Source of the DNA: a bacterium
Lineage (GTDB): Bacteria; UBP18; UBA7526
Assembly (NCBI GenBank): GCA_018903055.1
Contig: JAHIPW010000145.1
Coordinates: forward strand, 1-6,540
Reading direction: 5' to 3'
DNA: 6,540 nucleotides
The position numbers and the translations under genes are program-made. A model generated the notes under the pieces. It did not search any database and had not been told where the DNA came from. It saw nothing but the letters and a program-made list of their open reading frames with translations. Below, in pieces: positions 5,430 to 6,540 of this stretch (its first letter is position 1; every line of letters starts with the position of its first letter).

Positions 5430-6540
5430 ATGGATATCGTTGTTTTGAAAGAAAAAACCATCTCTGAGCTAAGTAATGTGGCGAAAAAGATGAAGATTCC
5501 TGGGGTAGGAAACCTGAGGAAGCAGGAGCTCATCTTCAAAATATTGAAGGCCCAAACCAAAAAGGAAGGCCTTTTCTTTGGGGAAGGTGTTTTGGAAATT
5601 CTCCCCGATGGTTTTGGTTTCTTACGTTCACCCAATACCAACTATCTTCCTGGCCCAGATGACATCTATGTCTCTCCCTCTCAGATAAGGCGCTTCAGTC
5701 TCAAGAAGGGAGATATCGTCTCTGGCCAAATTCGTCCTCCCAAGGCGAGTGAAAAGTTCTTCGCTTTACTCAAGGTTGAGGCCGTAAACTTTGAAAACCC
5801 AGAACTGGCTAGGGAAAGAGTACTATTCGATAACCTCACTCCCCTATATCCCAAGGAAAGGATTGGGCTGGAGACAGGAACCGATACTATCTCAGAGAGG
5901 GTCATGGATCTCTTGACTCCCATTGGAAAAGGCCAAAGAGGCCTAATCGTTTCTCCTCCCCGGGCGGGAAAGACCATTCTATTGCAGAAAATTGCCAACT
6001 CCATCACCACCAACCATCCCGAGATAATCTTAATCATTCTCTTAGTTGGAGAAAGACCTGAGGAAGTAACAGATATGGAGCGAAGCGTAAAGGGAGAGGT
6101 CATTGCTTCTACCTTTGACGAGCCGGCCACCCGCCACGTCCAGGTGGCAGAGATGGTCCTGGAGAAGGCCAAGCGGCTTGTGGAGTATAAGAAGGATGTG
6201 GTCATTCTCCTGGACTCTGTCACCAGGTTGGCTCGGGCATATAATACCACTTGTCCCCATTCAGGAAAGGTCCTGACGGGAGGGGTGGATGCCAATGCCT
6301 TGTCCAAGCCCAAGAGGTTCTTTGGTTCTGCCCGCAACATTGAAGAGGGAGGCTCTTTAACCATTCTGGCTACTGCCTTAATCGACACCGGGAGCAAGAT
6401 GGATGAGGTAATCTTTGAGGAGTTTAAAGGTACGGGGAATATGGAGCTGGTACTCGATAGAAGGCTGGTGGATAGGAGAATATTTCCGGCCATCGATATC
6501 TCGCGAAGCGGGACGAGAAAAGAGGAACTTTTGCTAGATA
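5430..6540 (+). CDS. rho: Transcription termination factor Rho, 3' end cut off
   Basis: The frame is open from 5430 to the window end (370 codons; about 45-50 residues of a typical Rho are missing). Rho is a hexameric RNA-dependent ATPase that loads on C-rich RNA and releases RNA polymerase. Domains seen: N-terminal helical region (about 1-46, [12 protein letters not shown]), cold-shock-like RNA-binding domain (about 49-120: [31 protein letters not shown]), then the ATPase with Walker A SPPRAGKT (175-182), E208-R209 in [10 protein letters not shown], Walker B VVILLDS (257-263), Q-loop region [13 protein letters not shown] (278-290), R-loop [17 protein letters not shown] (321-337) and [11 protein letters not shown] (358-368). 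Gly207 stands where E. coli has Asp210, beside the catalytic Glu. There is no N-terminal insertion domain like that of some Actinobacteria. A promoter at 5278-5307 and a repeat-bearing leader precede it. Function is near certain from dense identity to known Rho. Confidence 0.97.
   Translation, partial: MDIVVLKEKTISELSNVAKKMKIPGVGNLRKQELIFKILKAQTKKEGLFFGEGVLEILPDGFGFLRSPNTNYLPGPDDIYVSPSQIRRFSLKKGDIVSGQIRPPKASEKFFALLKVEAVNFENPELARERVLFDNLTPLYPKERIGLETGTDTISERVMDLLTPIGKGQRGLIVSPPRAGKTILLQKIANSITTNHPEIILIILLVGERPEEVTDMERSVKGEVIASTFDEPATRHVQVAEMVLEKAKRLVEYKKDVVILLDSVTRLARAYNTTCPHSGKVLTGGVDANALSKPKRFFGSARNIEEGGSLTILATALIDTGSKMDEVIFEEFKGTGNMELVLDRRLVDRRIFPAIDISRSGTRKEELLLD

Noticed and set aside
5681-6493. 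A 270-codon open frame on the - strand opposite rho
   Set aside because: The + strand encodes Rho with dense family identity across the whole stretch. The antisense product is Ser/Leu/Thr-rich with no recognisable domain, typical of a shadow frame.
69-6510. GCGAAGCG at 69-76, 6080-6087 and 6503-6510 as a dispersed motif
   Set aside because: The two rho copies encode conserved residues (ERSV and SRSG regions), so they are explained by protein constraint. One non-coding copy is not a pattern.

Overview
The window is about 6.5 kb of bacterial chromosome. It holds five protein genes, all on the + strand, and looks like a housekeeping DNA-metabolism and transcription block rather than phage or plasmid. 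Bacterial origin rests on Shine-Dalgarno sequences before most starts, one TTG start in a coupled gene pair, a bacterial three-domain DNA polymerase I, and Rho. AGA/AGG arginine codons are common and GC content is moderate by eye. This would fit an uncultured or thermophile-like lineage, but the phylum cannot be assigned from what is visible.

Layout: 1-116 is a non-coding stretch with small inverted repeats. A GNAT-fold acetyltransferase-like gene (117-842) overlaps by 4 nt a RecB/Cas4-type PD-(D/E)XK nuclease gene with a probable four-cysteine Fe-S site (839-1744). That nuclease gene carries a 61-bp palindromic segment in frame. A G-poor pyrimidine-rich leader (about 1771-1827) precedes polA (1847-4513), which encodes 5' nuclease, proofreading and polymerase domains. 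The polA-coaE gap (4514-4689) is filled by an elaborate nested array of GTTACTA and TAGTAAC motifs with embedded hairpins. coaE (4690-5304) encodes dephospho-CoA kinase. A consensus-like promoter overlaps its 3' end, and a leader with nine in-phase heptamers leads into rho (5430 to the window end, truncated after 370 codons).

How the genes fit together: the first two form a translationally coupled pair. polA and the nuclease both act on DNA. polA-coaE-rho is a gene order I recall from other bacteria, where rpmE and prfA often follow; that continuation is an inference here. rho appears to have its own promoter, so it need not depend on polA-coaE read-through.

The most unusual material is non-coding: the nested GTTACTA array before coaE, with a sub-element that can fold in two mutually exclusive ways, and the heptad array in the rho leader, which places a CC or TC dinucleotide every 7 nt, the type of site Rho itself binds. 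I found no CRISPR array, tRNA, rRNA, transposase or complete undescribed multi-gene system.
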